Positions 1-7,136 of a stretch of 15,019 nucleotides of DNA are shown piece after piece. The stretch's first letter is position 1, and each line of letters opens with the position of its first letter. Under the pieces are notes generated by a model, which saw only the letters and a list, made by a program, of their open reading frames with translations, was not told the DNA's origin and ran no database searches. A program made the position numbers and the translations under genes. Source of the stretch: Burkholderiales bacterium UBA2459 (lineage in GTDB: Bacteria > Pseudomonadota > Gammaproteobacteria > Burkholderiales > Burkholderiaceae_E); contig DDPV01000043.1 in NCBI GenBank assembly GCA_002342365.1, positions 70,806 through 85,824 of the forward strand, written 5' to 3'.

Positions 1-1
1 G

Positions 2-1948
2 GTTGTCACGCCGCTTGATCAATGCCTTGACGCGCTTGCGCGCTGTTGGGGAGTCGTTGGCCATTTGAACGCAGTCATGGACAACCCCGAATGGCGAAAA
101 GCTTATAACTTTATGCTGCCACAAGTTACGGATTTTTATACGGAATTAGAACAAGACCAAGACTTGTTTGAATGTTATAAAAAGCTGCAGGCATCAATGC
201 TCAAGTCAGAGATTCCTGACCGAGACAGTCAAAGGCTGAGAAGTCTTGAGCTCGCCATCCAGGACTTTCGACTTTCGGGAGCCGAATTGCCGCGAGATCA
301 ACGCGCCAGGCTTGCAGACCTCATCAGAGCACTGAGCAAGCTCGGCCAGCAGTTTTCAGAACAAGTGCTTGATGCGATGAATCAAACCTCTTTGTATGTG
401 GCACAGGCCTCTGGCCTTGCAGGCCTGCCCGAAGACGTGGTGGAGGCTGCGCGGGAAAGTGCCATCAAAGAAGGCCGTGAAGGTTGGCGCTTTACAGCGC
501 ACATGCCCTCTTACCTTCCTGTGATGCAGTATGCGCATGACCGTGAGCTGCGCCAGCAAATGTATCGCCTTTACACAACGCTCGCTTCCGATCAGGGCGA
601 TACACGTTTTGACAACGGCCCCTTGATGCAAAAGATCCTGGCCATGCGCCAGGAAAGCGCTTCGCAGCTCGGCTTTAGCGATTACGTTGCGATGTCGCTC
701 ACCGCTAAAATGGCCAACTCAGTGCAGACAGTCGCAGCCTTCCTCGCCGATCTCGCAGACAAGGTGAAGCCGCAGGCCGTCAATGACTTTGCGATGCTGG
801 CTGAATTCGCTGCCAAGCAACTCGGCATTGCGCAGCTCGAAGCCTGGGACGTCCCCTATGTTACGCAGCAGCTCAAGCAGCGCTTGTTTGACTTCTCGGA
901 TCAGGATCTGAAAGCCTATTTCCAGCTTGATCGAGTCCTTCAGGGCTTATTCGGCCTGATTGAGGAATTGTTTGGCTATCGTTTTGAACCGGTAAGCCTG
1001 CCAATCTGGCACGCCGATGTTCGTTGTTATGCGATTTATGGCGAAGAGGATCAGGCTGCTCGTGCTTATGTTTATCTCGATCTTTTTTCAAGAGCAGCCA
1101 AGCGCAGCGGAGCCTGGATGAATGTTGCATCGAACCGGCGTATGACCGATGCGGGAATGACGCCTCCGATGGCCTGGTTGACCTGCAACTTTCAAGCGCC
1201 TGTTGGTTCTCGACCCGCTTTGCTCACGCATGATGAGGTCACCACGCTCTTTCACGAATTCGGTCACGGTCTTCACCATGTCCTCACCGATATGCAAGAG
1301 CCTCGTGTCTCCGGTTTAAATGGGGTCGAATGGGACGCCGTCGAGTTACCAAGTCAGTTTCTTGAAAACTTCGCCTGGGAGTGGGCGCAGATCGAGCGAA
1401 TGACCGCCCATGTGGAGACCGCTGCGCCGATGCCTTATGCCTTGTACCAGCGCATGCTCAAAGCCAGACACTTCATGATGGGCATGTACCTGGCGCGCCA
1501 GCTTGAATTTGGCCTATTTGACTTGGCCTTGCACCAACAGGTTCAAGCTCCGAATGCTCAAGAAATCATGATGATCCTCGATGGCATTCGACGCGATGTC
1601 GCGGTTGTGCCCTACCCGTCATGGAATCGTTTTCCCCACGCGTTTTCCCATATTTTTGCCGGCGGCTATGCGGCCGGCTATTACAGTTACCTTTGGGCTG
1701 AAGTGCTCTCAGCCGATTGTTACCTCGCCTTTGGCAACACAAGCGCCGACGAAGCAGGAGCGATTGATACGCAAGCGCGCAAGCACTTAGGTCGGCGGTT
1801 TCTCAAAGAAATCTTATCCCTCGGAAGCGTTCGTCCTACGATGGAACACTTTAAGGCTTTCATGAATCGAGAGCCACGGCTCGATGCTCTGCTGCAACTC
1901 TACGGCATTGCGCCGCAAGGAAAGGATGAAGCGTTTCATGTCGCCTGA
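2..1948 (+). CDS. prlC: Oligopeptidase A (M3 family zinc metallopeptidase), 5' end cut by window edge
   Basis: Cytoplasmic zinc endopeptidase that degrades short peptides, including cleaved signal peptides in E. coli. About 648 residues are visible. The catalytic HEFGH motif lies at 1253-1267; the third zinc ligand is the Glu of VELPSQF, codon 1343-1345. The C-terminal family signature RFPHAFSHIF followed by GGYAAGYYSYLWAEV is intact. The frame is open to the left edge. The residues upstream of the TTG at 65, reading roughly LDQCLDALARCWGVVGHLN, align with the E. coli PrlC segment ending in SHLNSVKN. The true start is therefore outside the window, and roughly 50 residues are missing by comparison with E. 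coli from memory. The 3' end overlaps xth, which suggests translational coupling. The reading frame shows no break. Confidence 0.96.
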   Translation, partial: VVTPLDQCLDALARCWGVVGHLNAVMDNPEWRKAYNFMLPQVTDFYTELEQDQDLFECYKKLQASMLKSEIPDRDSQRLRSLELAIQDFRLSGAELPRDQRARLADLIRALSKLGQQFSEQVLDAMNQTSLYVAQASGLAGLPEDVVEAARESAIKEGREGWRFTAHMPSYLPVMQYAHDRELRQQMYRLYTTLASDQGDTRFDNGPLMQKILAMRQESASQLGFSDYVAMSLTAKMANSVQTVAAFLADLADKVKPQAVNDFAMLAEFAAKQLGIAQLEAWDVPYVTQQLKQRLFDFSDQDLKAYFQLDRVLQGLFGLIEELFGYRFEPVSLPIWHADVRCYAIYGEEDQAARAYVYLDLFSRAAKRSGAWMNVASNRRMTDAGMTPPMAWLTCNFQAPVGSRPALLTHDEVTTLFHEFGHGLHHVLTDMQEPRVSGLNGVEWDAVELPSQFLENFAWEWAQIERMTAHVETAAPMPYALYQRMLKARHFMMGMYLARQLEFGLFDLALHQQVQAPNAQEIMMILDGIRRDVAVVPYPSWNRFPHAFSHIFAGGYAAGYYSYLWAEVLSADCYLAFGNTSADEAGAIDTQARKHLGRRFLKEILSLGSVRPTMEHFKAFMNREPRLDALLQLYGIAPQGKDEAFHVA

Positions 1949-2750
1949 TGATGGCTTGAGCCTGTGCACCTGGAACGTCAACTCACTCAAGGTTCGATTC
2001 GAGCAATTGAAGTCGTTGCTCGTATCGCAGTGCTGGGATGTGGTGTGTTTGCAAGAGACCAAAATGACTGATGACCGCTTTCCCTACGAAGCGCTTCGCG
2101 AACTTGGTTATCAGGCGTTTCATTGTGGTCAGCCGACCTATAACGGTGTTGCCGTGCTTGCGCGCCTAGATCGATTCGAAACCATGGCGCTGATTCACGA
2201 TCACTTGCCGAATCGTGAGGACCCGCAACAGCGTTTTCTTGCGGTGAGGCTCGACACGCTTGCTGTTGCCTGCGCATATGTGCCAAACGGTCAGACGGTC
2301 GATTCAGATAAGTATCGTTATAAACTTCAGTGGCTTGACAATCTGATTGCCTACCTTAAGGAACAACGTTTTAGCGAACAAGACTTTGCACTGCTTGGCG
2401 ACTTTAATATCGCACCGCAAGACTGCGACGTGCACGATCCGGCTCTGTGGCATGAGCAGGTGCTGTGCAGCAGTGAGGAGCGTCGCCGCTTTGCAAAGCT
2501 GCTTGAGCTTGGGTTCAGCGATGCGTATCGCGTGCTCAAACCGGCCACCGTACAGTACACCTGGTGGGATTACCGGCAGCTAGCGTTCCAAAAAAATCGT
2601 GGCCTGCGTATCGATCACGTTTTGCTAAGCCAAAGCCTCATGCAAAAACTTAACGCCTGCGAAATTCACAGGCAAGCGAGAAAAGCAGAAAAAGCCTCTG
2701 ACCACGCTCCGGTCTCTGTGTACATCGCCAGGCCCAAGCTTCACCAGTGA
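1926..2750 (+). CDS. xth: Exodeoxyribonuclease III / class II AP endonuclease
   Basis: Base excision repair enzyme of the ExoIII (endonuclease/exonuclease/phosphatase) fold. It cleaves 5' to abasic sites and has 3' exonuclease and 3'-phosphatase activity in characterised relatives. Motifs in order: WNVNSLKVR (first metal-site Asn), LQETK (metal-binding Glu, about residue 44), GDFNIAP (catalytic Asp and Asn), WWDYR, GLRIDHVLLS and C-terminal SDHAP (catalytic His). About 274 residues, typical of the family. I chose the ATG at 1926, with AAGGA at 1917-1921 just ahead of it. The ATG at 1938 is nearly as good, with AAAGGA at 1921-1926. The ATG at 1884 would add a cysteine-rich segment not expected in the family. 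The start lies inside the end of prlC. The stop overlaps the 3' end of ntrC on the other strand. Confidence 0.93.
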   Translation: MKRFMSPDDGLSLCTWNVNSLKVRFEQLKSLLVSQCWDVVCLQETKMTDDRFPYEALRELGYQAFHCGQPTYNGVAVLARLDRFETMALIHDHLPNREDPQQRFLAVRLDTLAVACAYVPNGQTVDSDKYRYKLQWLDNLIAYLKEQRFSEQDFALLGDFNIAPQDCDVHDPALWHEQVLCSSEERRRFAKLLELGFSDAYRVLKPATVQYTWWDYRQLAFQKNRGLRIDHVLLSQSLMQKLNACEIHRQARKAEKASDHAPVSVYIARPKLHQ

Positions 2751-4333
2751 TCGTCCTCAAGCTTTAGTTCGTGGATCTTCCGTGTGATCGTGTTGCGCCC
2801 TATACCGAGCCGCGATGCAGCGTCAATCCGACGGCCACGGGTATAACGCAACGCGGCGCGGATAACCACCGACTCAAAGCGTCTTGTCAGCTGATCCATC
2901 AGCTCGGAATGTTCTGCAACGCGATTTTGATCCGACAACAATCGATGCACTTCCTGGATCAGTTCCTGCTCCCAGGAACTCGCCTGCGGGAAAACCTCGG
3001 TTGAGCGATTCTTATGGACCTGACTTTGACCGGCAGGGGCGCCTTCAGTGCAAGCATTTTCAGGTGACCGATCAAGCTCATAAAGCATCGTCTGCAAGGC
3101 GCTTGCGTCCTGCCCGGGTTCTGCGTCCGCTCTCGTTAAGGCATGGGCCGCACCCAAGCTTGGCGCTTGCGCCCGAGCTGCAGCTTGCTTGAATTCGGCG
3201 GGCAAGTCCTTCAGTTCAACAACCTGTGCGGGCGCCATCACCGAAATCCAATGGCAGCTGTTTTCGAGTTGTCGCACGTTACCAGGCCAATGAAAAGCGC
3301 ACAGCGCCGACAGCGCTTCCTCCGACAATCGCTTGATCTCAACACCCAGATCTCTAGCACTTCGTTGCAGAAAATAACGCGCTAAAAGGGGTATGTCTTC
3401 AGTGCGCTCGCGCAGGGCGGGCAGCCGCAACCTGATCACATTGAGCCGATGAAACAAGTCCTCGCGAAACTGTCCCTGGTGTACTCGTTGTTCCAGATCC
3501 TGGTGCGTTGCTGCAATCACCCGCACATTGGACTGAAGCGCATGTTGTCCGCCCACGCGATAAAACTGGCCATCGGCAAGCACCCGCAAAAGCCTTGTTT
3601 GAAGCTCGGCTGGCATGTCACCGATTTCGTCAAGAAAAAGTGTGCCGCCTTCGGCCTGCTCGAAACGACCGCGACGCTGCTGCTGCGCGCCGGTGAAGGA
3701 TCCCCGCTCATGACCAAAAAGCTCCGACTCAAGCAAATCCTTGGGAATCGCCGCGGTGTTAAGCGCAAGAAAGGGTCCCTTTGCGCGATGACTGTGACGA
3801 TGTAATGCACGCGCCACCAGCTCTTTTCCGGTACCGGACTCACCGGTGATGAGCACGGTTACGGACGAAGCCGATAGTCGACCGATGGCCCGAAAAACCT
3901 CTTGCATTGCCGGAGCCTGCCCCAGCATATCGGTAGCGACCGCATCCTGCTGACTCTCCACTTCTTCGCGATTGGATTCTTGCACCGCGCGGCGGATCAA
4001 CTCCATCGCATGCGTCAAGTCAAAAGGCTTGGGCAGGTACTCAAATGCGCCGCCCCGAAAGGCCGAGACTGCACTGTCGAGATCGGAGTAGGCGGTGGTG
4101 ATGATCACCGGAAGCGCAGGACGCTGACTGCGAACACGTTCGAGCAACTCCAAACCGTTGGTCCCCGGCATTCGGATATCGGAAACCAGTACTTGCGGTG
4201 CTTCAGCTTCAAGCGCCGAGAGGCAATCTTGCGCGTTATCAAAACATCGGACCGCAAGCCCTTCACGCTGCACCGCCCGCTCCAGCACCCATCGGATCGA
4301 CTGGTCATCGTCTACGATCCAGATTCCCTTCAT
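2741..4333 (-). CDS. ntrC: Nitrogen regulation response regulator NtrC (sigma-54 activator)
   Basis: Transcriptional activator phosphorylated by NtrB under nitrogen limitation; as an oligomer it remodels sigma-54 RNA polymerase. Receiver domain at residues 1-115, with acidic pocket D8-D10, phospho-acceptor D52 (VSDIRMPG), T80 and K102. AAA+ domain at about 135-380: Walker A GESGTGKE at 164-171, sigma-54 loop GSFTGA at 211-216 (usual consensus GAFTGA), Walker B LFLDEIGD with D235-E236, and WPGNVRQLEN at 349-358. A Fis-type helix-turn-helix ends the protein (about 486-526; AASRLGIGRNTITRKI). At 530 residues it exceeds E. coli NtrC (469), mostly through a variable linker at about 382-455. The start overlaps the ntrB stop as ATGA. 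A usable ribosome site, AGGTGG, lies at 4343-4348, 9 bases upstream. Its 3' end overlaps xth by 10 bases. Confidence 0.97.
   Translation of the reverse strand: MKGIWIVDDDQSIRWVLERAVQREGLAVRCFDNAQDCLSALEAEAPQVLVSDIRMPGTNGLELLERVRSQRPALPVIITTAYSDLDSAVSAFRGGAFEYLPKPFDLTHAMELIRRAVQESNREEVESQQDAVATDMLGQAPAMQEVFRAIGRLSASSVTVLITGESGTGKELVARALHRHSHRAKGPFLALNTAAIPKDLLESELFGHERGSFTGAQQQRRGRFEQAEGGTLFLDEIGDMPAELQTRLLRVLADGQFYRVGGQHALQSNVRVIAATHQDLEQRVHQGQFREDLFHRLNVIRLRLPALRERTEDIPLLARYFLQRSARDLGVEIKRLSEEALSALCAFHWPGNVRQLENSCHWISVMAPAQVVELKDLPAEFKQAAARAQAPSLGAAHALTRADAEPGQDASALQTMLYELDRSPENACTEGAPAGQSQVHKNRSTEVFPQASSWEQELIQEVHRLLSDQNRVAEHSELMDQLTRRFESVVIRAALRYTRGRRIDAASRLGIGRNTITRKIHELKLEDDHW
2975..3190 (-). 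other. Extended low-conservation linker of NtrC
   Basis: Codons about 382-453 of ntrC join the AAA+ domain to the DNA-binding domain. The segment is rich in Ala, Gln, Glu and Ser and has no motif I recognise. It accounts for most of the extra length over E. coli NtrC. It is in frame and free of stops, so it is part of the protein. The boundaries are approximate. Confidence 0.6.
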
Positions 4334-5424
4334 CGCTTTTTGCCACCTATCAGTGGGAGCCTCACTGTGAAGTCGGTCTCTCCCGGTTTGCTTTCAAATT
4401 CAATAATGCCGCCATGTTGCTGGACCAGGGACTGCGCCAATGAAAGGCCCAGACCACTACCGCCTGCGCGTCCGGTGACCAAGGGGTAAAAGATGGTTTC
4501 CCGCAGTTCCGGGGGCACACCGGGCCCGTCGTCGATCACATGCAAGTCCAGTGCCAAACGATGCCGAACGCGGCCAATCGTGACCTGTCTGGCGATCCTT
4601 GTACGAAAGCTTATTCTGCCCTGCCCTTGCATAGCCTGGGCTGCATTTCGCGCCAGGTTGAGTACCGCTTGAATGAGCTGCTCAAGATCACCTTCGATGT
4701 CGGGAAGGCTAGCATCGTAATCGCGATAAAGTTCAATCCCCTTTGGAAACTCGACGGTGATCAGCGATCCAACACGGTCGCAAACCTCATGAATATTGAA
4801 GAGTTCAATTTTGGGTAAGTGTTTTTGTGGCGCTAACAGCCGATCCACAAGCGTCTGGAGGCGGTCGGCCTCGCTGATGATGACGCGGGTGTATTCACGG
4901 TAGTGCGCGCTTGGGTATTCACGGTTATTCGCGCTTGGCAGATCACTCTCCAGGAGTTGTGCAGCACCACGAATGCCGCCCAAAGGATTCTTGATCTCAT
5001 GTGCGAGGTTTCGCAACAAGGCATGGTTGGCTTTCGCTGAATCAAAGATTCGGTTTTCCCGGTCCACACGCCGCCGTTGCTCGATTGCTTGAAATTCCAG
5101 AACGAGCCCCAGGTCAGCGTCCTCAGGCACTACCGCTGTGCATGCGCAATGAAGCGGATCGCGACCCGGCCGCGTCAAACTCAATTCAAAGCGCTTGGCG
5201 CCATACATTGAACGTTTGCCATCCCAAAACAAATGCTCAATCGGTGCACCGTCAACAAAAAATCGCCAGAAGGCTTGTCCTTGCATGGAGCGGCAGCTGC
5301 ATTCGAAGAGTTGTTCCGCTGCAAGATTCATAAAGATCGCGTTACCCGCATGATCAAGCAAGACGAATGAAGAGGCAGCAAGATTCAGCGCCGCGTAGGC
5401 ATGAGCATCCTTGACCTTGAACAT
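4330..5424 (-). CDS. ntrB: Nitrogen regulation sensor histidine kinase NtrB
   Basis: Cytoplasmic kinase/phosphatase for NtrC, controlled by PII proteins in characterised systems. 364 residues with no membrane segment. N-terminal PAS-like sensor at about 10-115 (FVLLDHAGNAIFMNLAAEQLF). Dimerisation and phosphotransfer helix with H142 in LAHEIKNPLGG. ATPase domain with N-box LNLARNAAQAM (N260), G1 box DDGPGV (299-304) and G2 box GGSGLGLSLA (321-330). Residues 163-178 carry a duplicated eight-residue unit (PSANNREY, then PSAHYREY), described separately. The start at 5424 has only a poor ribosome site. It lies 20 bases past the glnA terminator, so expression probably depends on readthrough or a weak local promoter. 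The stop overlaps the ntrC start (ATGA), so the pair is almost certainly co-translated. Confidence 0.96.
   Translation of the reverse strand: MFKVKDAHAYAALNLAASSFVLLDHAGNAIFMNLAAEQLFECSCRSMQGQAFWRFFVDGAPIEHLFWDGKRSMYGAKRFELSLTRPGRDPLHCACTAVVPEDADLGLVLEFQAIEQRRRVDRENRIFDSAKANHALLRNLAHEIKNPLGGIRGAAQLLESDLPSANNREYPSAHYREYTRVIISEADRLQTLVDRLLAPQKHLPKIELFNIHEVCDRVGSLITVEFPKGIELYRDYDASLPDIEGDLEQLIQAVLNLARNAAQAMQGQGRISFRTRIARQVTIGRVRHRLALDLHVIDDGPGVPPELRETIFYPLVTGRAGGSGLGLSLAQSLVQQHGGIIEFESKPGETDFTVRLPLIGGKKR
4891..4938 (-). repeat. 24-base tandem duplication inside ntrB
   Basis: Two adjacent 24-base units, 4891-4914 and 4915-4938, match at 21 of 24 positions. The three differences cluster at positions 12, 13 and 15 of the unit. 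Both begin gtattcacggt and end cgcgcttgg on the plus strand. They encode PSAHYREY and PSANNREY, which keeps the frame. NtrB homologues as I know them have one such REYT-containing segment here, so the second copy looks like a recent insertion. Confidence 0.9.
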
Positions 5425-5444
5425 TAGCGCTCAGTCACTTGCAT

Positions 5445-5471
5445 AAAAAAAGGGGCGACCCTAATCGCCCC
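5445..5471 (-). terminator. Rho-independent terminator of glnA
   Basis: Read on the minus strand: GGGGCGA, a six-base loop TTAGGG, TCGCCCC, then seven T. The 7-bp GC-rich stem is perfect. It begins 22 bases after the glnA stop and sits between glnA and ntrB. It should end most glnA transcripts and leave reduced readthrough into ntrBC, much as known for the enterobacterial glnALG operon. Confidence 0.92.
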
Positions 5472-5493
5472 CCGTTCAGCAAAATTACATAGA

Positions 5494-6909
5494 TTAAAGC
5501 GAATAGTACATATCGAATTCGATGGGGTGCGTGGTCATTCGGAAGCGGGTGACTTCCTCCATTTTCAAGGCAATGTATGCATCGATCATCTCGTCGCTGA
5601 AAACGCCACCTCGGGTAAGAAACTCGCGATCCTTATCGAGTTGCTCAAGCGCCTGGTCAAGGCTCGAGCACACCGTTGGAATTTTCGCGTCCTCTTCAGG
5701 CGGAAGGTCGTAGAGGTTCTTGTCGGCAGCTTCGCCTGGGTGAATCTTGTTCTGTACCCCGTCGAGACCAGCCATCAGCATCGCTGCGAAAGCGAGATAA
5801 GGGTTGGCTGTGGGATCGGGGAAACGCACCTCAATACGACGGCCCTTAGGATTGCTCACATAAGGTATGCGAATCGACGCCGAACGGTTGCGTGCCGAGT
5901 ACGCCAATTTAACAGGCGCCTCAAAGCCCGGCACAAGACGCTTATACGAATTGGTACCAGGGTTGGTGATTGCGTTGAGCGCTCGAGCATGCTTGATGAT
6001 GCCGCCGATGTAGTGCAAAGCAAAGTCCGATAGCCCGGCATATTTGTCGCCAGCAAACAAGTTAAGCCCTTCTTTCCAGACCGATTGGTGACAATGCATG
6101 CCAGATCCGTTGTCGCCCACGATGGGTTTGGGCATGAAGGTTGCCGTCTTGCCGTAGCTTGCGGCAACGTTGTGCACCACATACTTGAGGATTTGTACCC
6201 AATCGGCACGCTGAACCAGCGTGGAAAACTTGGTGCCGATTTCGCACTGACCCGCGCCCCCAACCTCATGGTGATGGACCTCAACAGGCACACCCATTTG
6301 CTCTAAAATCAAGCACATTTCAGAACGCATATCCTGCAATGAATCCACGGGCGGAACAGGAAAGTAGCCGCCTTTGACCGCTGGACGGTGCGCAAGATTG
6401 CCACCTTCAATGTCTTTGCCGCTGCTCCAGGAGGCCTCTTCAGAGTGAATTTTGGCCGCACTTCCCGACATATCGCATGACCAGGTTACCGAGTCAAAAA
6501 TGAAAAATTCAGGTTCCGGTCCAAAGTACGCTGTATCACCGATTCCCGATGCCTTGAGGTAGGCCTCAGCACGCTTTGCAATCGATCGTGGATCGCGCGC
6601 GTAGCCTTTGCCATCGGAAGGCTCAACCACATCACAGCTCAGAATCAGCGTTGATTCCTCGCGAAAAGGATCCATGTTGGCGGTCGTTGGGTCAGGCATC
6701 AGCAACATGTCAGACGCCTCAATACCCTTCCAGCCAGCGATCGAAGATCCGTCAAAGGCATGACCAGCGTTGAATTTTTCCTCGTCAAACGCAGACACCG
6801 GCACGCTGACATGCTGCTCTTTGCCGCGGGTGTCGGTGAAACGGAAATCAACGAATTTCACATCGTTATCTTTCACCATCTTCAAAACGTCTTGCACAGA
6901 CTTCGACAT
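5494..6909 (-). CDS. glnA: Glutamine synthetase type I (adenylylation-regulated)
   Basis: Dodecameric cytosolic enzyme making glutamine from glutamate, ammonia and ATP. It is the main ammonium-assimilation step. 471 residues, close to E. coli GlnA (469). Visible signatures: FDGSSIAGW (51-60), metal-site FGPEPEFF (129-136), HHHEVGGAGQCEIG (212-225), the ATP-site stretch KPIVGDNGSGMHCHQS (261-276), NPGTNSYKRL with the glutamate-binding region (316-325), and NRSASIRIP (341-349). The adenylylation loop is KNLYDLPPEE with Y400, so it is the GSI-beta form controlled by GlnE. The start is set by GGAGAG at 6916-6921, 6 bases before the ATG. Upstream lies a sigma-54 promoter, downstream a strong terminator and ntrBC. 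Confidence 0.98.
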   Translation of the reverse strand: MSKSVQDVLKMVKDNDVKFVDFRFTDTRGKEQHVSVPVSAFDEEKFNAGHAFDGSSIAGWKGIEASDMLLMPDPTTANMDPFREESTLILSCDVVEPSDGKGYARDPRSIAKRAEAYLKASGIGDTAYFGPEPEFFIFDSVTWSCDMSGSAAKIHSEEASWSSGKDIEGGNLAHRPAVKGGYFPVPPVDSLQDMRSEMCLILEQMGVPVEVHHHEVGGAGQCEIGTKFSTLVQRADWVQILKYVVHNVAASYGKTATFMPKPIVGDNGSGMHCHQSVWKEGLNLFAGDKYAGLSDFALHYIGGIIKHARALNAITNPGTNSYKRLVPGFEAPVKLAYSARNRSASIRIPYVSNPKGRRIEVRFPDPTANPYLAFAAMLMAGLDGVQNKIHPGEAADKNLYDLPPEEDAKIPTVCSSLDQALEQLDKDREFLTRGGVFSDEMIDAYIALKMEEVTRFRMTTHPIEFDMYYSL

Positions 6910-6915
6910 TGGGGT

Positions 6916-6921
6916 CTCTCC
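6916..6921 (-). promoter_or_regulatory. Ribosome binding site of glnA
   Basis: GGAGAG on the minus strand, 6 bases ahead of the ATG at 6909. This strong site agrees with the start predicted from homology. Confidence 0.75.
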
Positions 6922-7020
6922 ATGGGTTGAATATCAATTAAATCGGGCGCACGCGAGCCTGACTGGAATCGCTTGAGTGGGCATGACCGTCGTGCGAACA
7001 ACGACCTACCGGCCTTTTCG

Positions 7021-7036
7021 AGCATGAAGCGTGCCA
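7021..7036 (-). promoter_or_regulatory. Sigma-54 promoter of glnA
   Basis: Minus strand reads TGGCACGCTTCATGCT. Against the sigma-54 consensus TGGCAC-N5-TTGCW it has only one mismatch (A for the first T of TTGC). The invariant GG (7035-7034, -25/-24) and GC (7023-7022, -13/-12) are at exact spacing. The predicted start of transcription is near 7010, giving a leader of about 100 bases before glnA. This fits a gene whose linked ntrBC encode a sigma-54 activator. Confidence 0.8.
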
Positions 7037-7050
7037 TGCACTGCGTTGCG

Positions 7051-7078
7051 CATACGCCTCGCTCAAGCAAGGCGTATG
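7051..7078. repeat. 28-base near-perfect dyad in the glnA control region
   Basis: Outer arms CATACGCCT (7051-7059) and AGGCGTATG (7070-7078) are perfectly complementary over 9 bases. Pairing resumes inside them, so 12 of 14 symmetric positions match. The centre is near -55 relative to the predicted glnA start, between the sigma-54 site and the candidate NtrC site. It also lies 59 bases past the hemW stop. No T-run follows on either strand, so it is not a standard intrinsic terminator. It could be an operator or an mRNA 3'-end hairpin. Confidence 0.7.
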
Positions 7079-7118
7079 GGACATGACGCGCATCATAACG
7101 CTCACAACTTGATCGAAA

Positions 7119-7135
7119 TGCGCTTAGCTTGTGCG
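7119..7135. promoter_or_regulatory. Candidate NtrC binding site upstream of glnA
   Basis: The sequence TGCGC-N7-GTGCG has the length and spacing of the NtrC consensus TGCAC-N7-GTGCA, with one mismatch in each half. Its centre is about -117 from the predicted sigma-54 start, a normal position for an NtrC enhancer. It abuts the hemW stop codon. Only one clear site is seen, where the known glnA enhancers often have two. Confidence 0.45.
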
Positions 7136-7136
7136 T

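Noticed and set aside
3902..4489. Plus-strand open frame (195 codons) opposite ntrC and ntrB
   Set aside because: Shadow of the ntrBC coding strand; Arg- and Ser-rich translation without a motif.
5424..5444. Six-codon open frame MQVTER ending in TAATG at the ntrB start (minus strand)
   Set aside because: It could act as a coupled leader peptide, but it directly follows the T-run of the glnA terminator and has no ribosome site. A frame this short occurs easily by chance.
7037..7052. TGCAC-N6-GCGCA next to the sigma-54 -24 element, as a second NtrC site
   Set aside because: The spacer is one base short of the consensus and one half is mismatched. The site would adjoin the -24 element at about -27 to -42, unlike an enhancer.
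7051..7078. The hemW-glnA dyad as an ordinary intrinsic terminator
   Set aside because: No run of T follows on either strand. Kept as an unexplained dyad instead.
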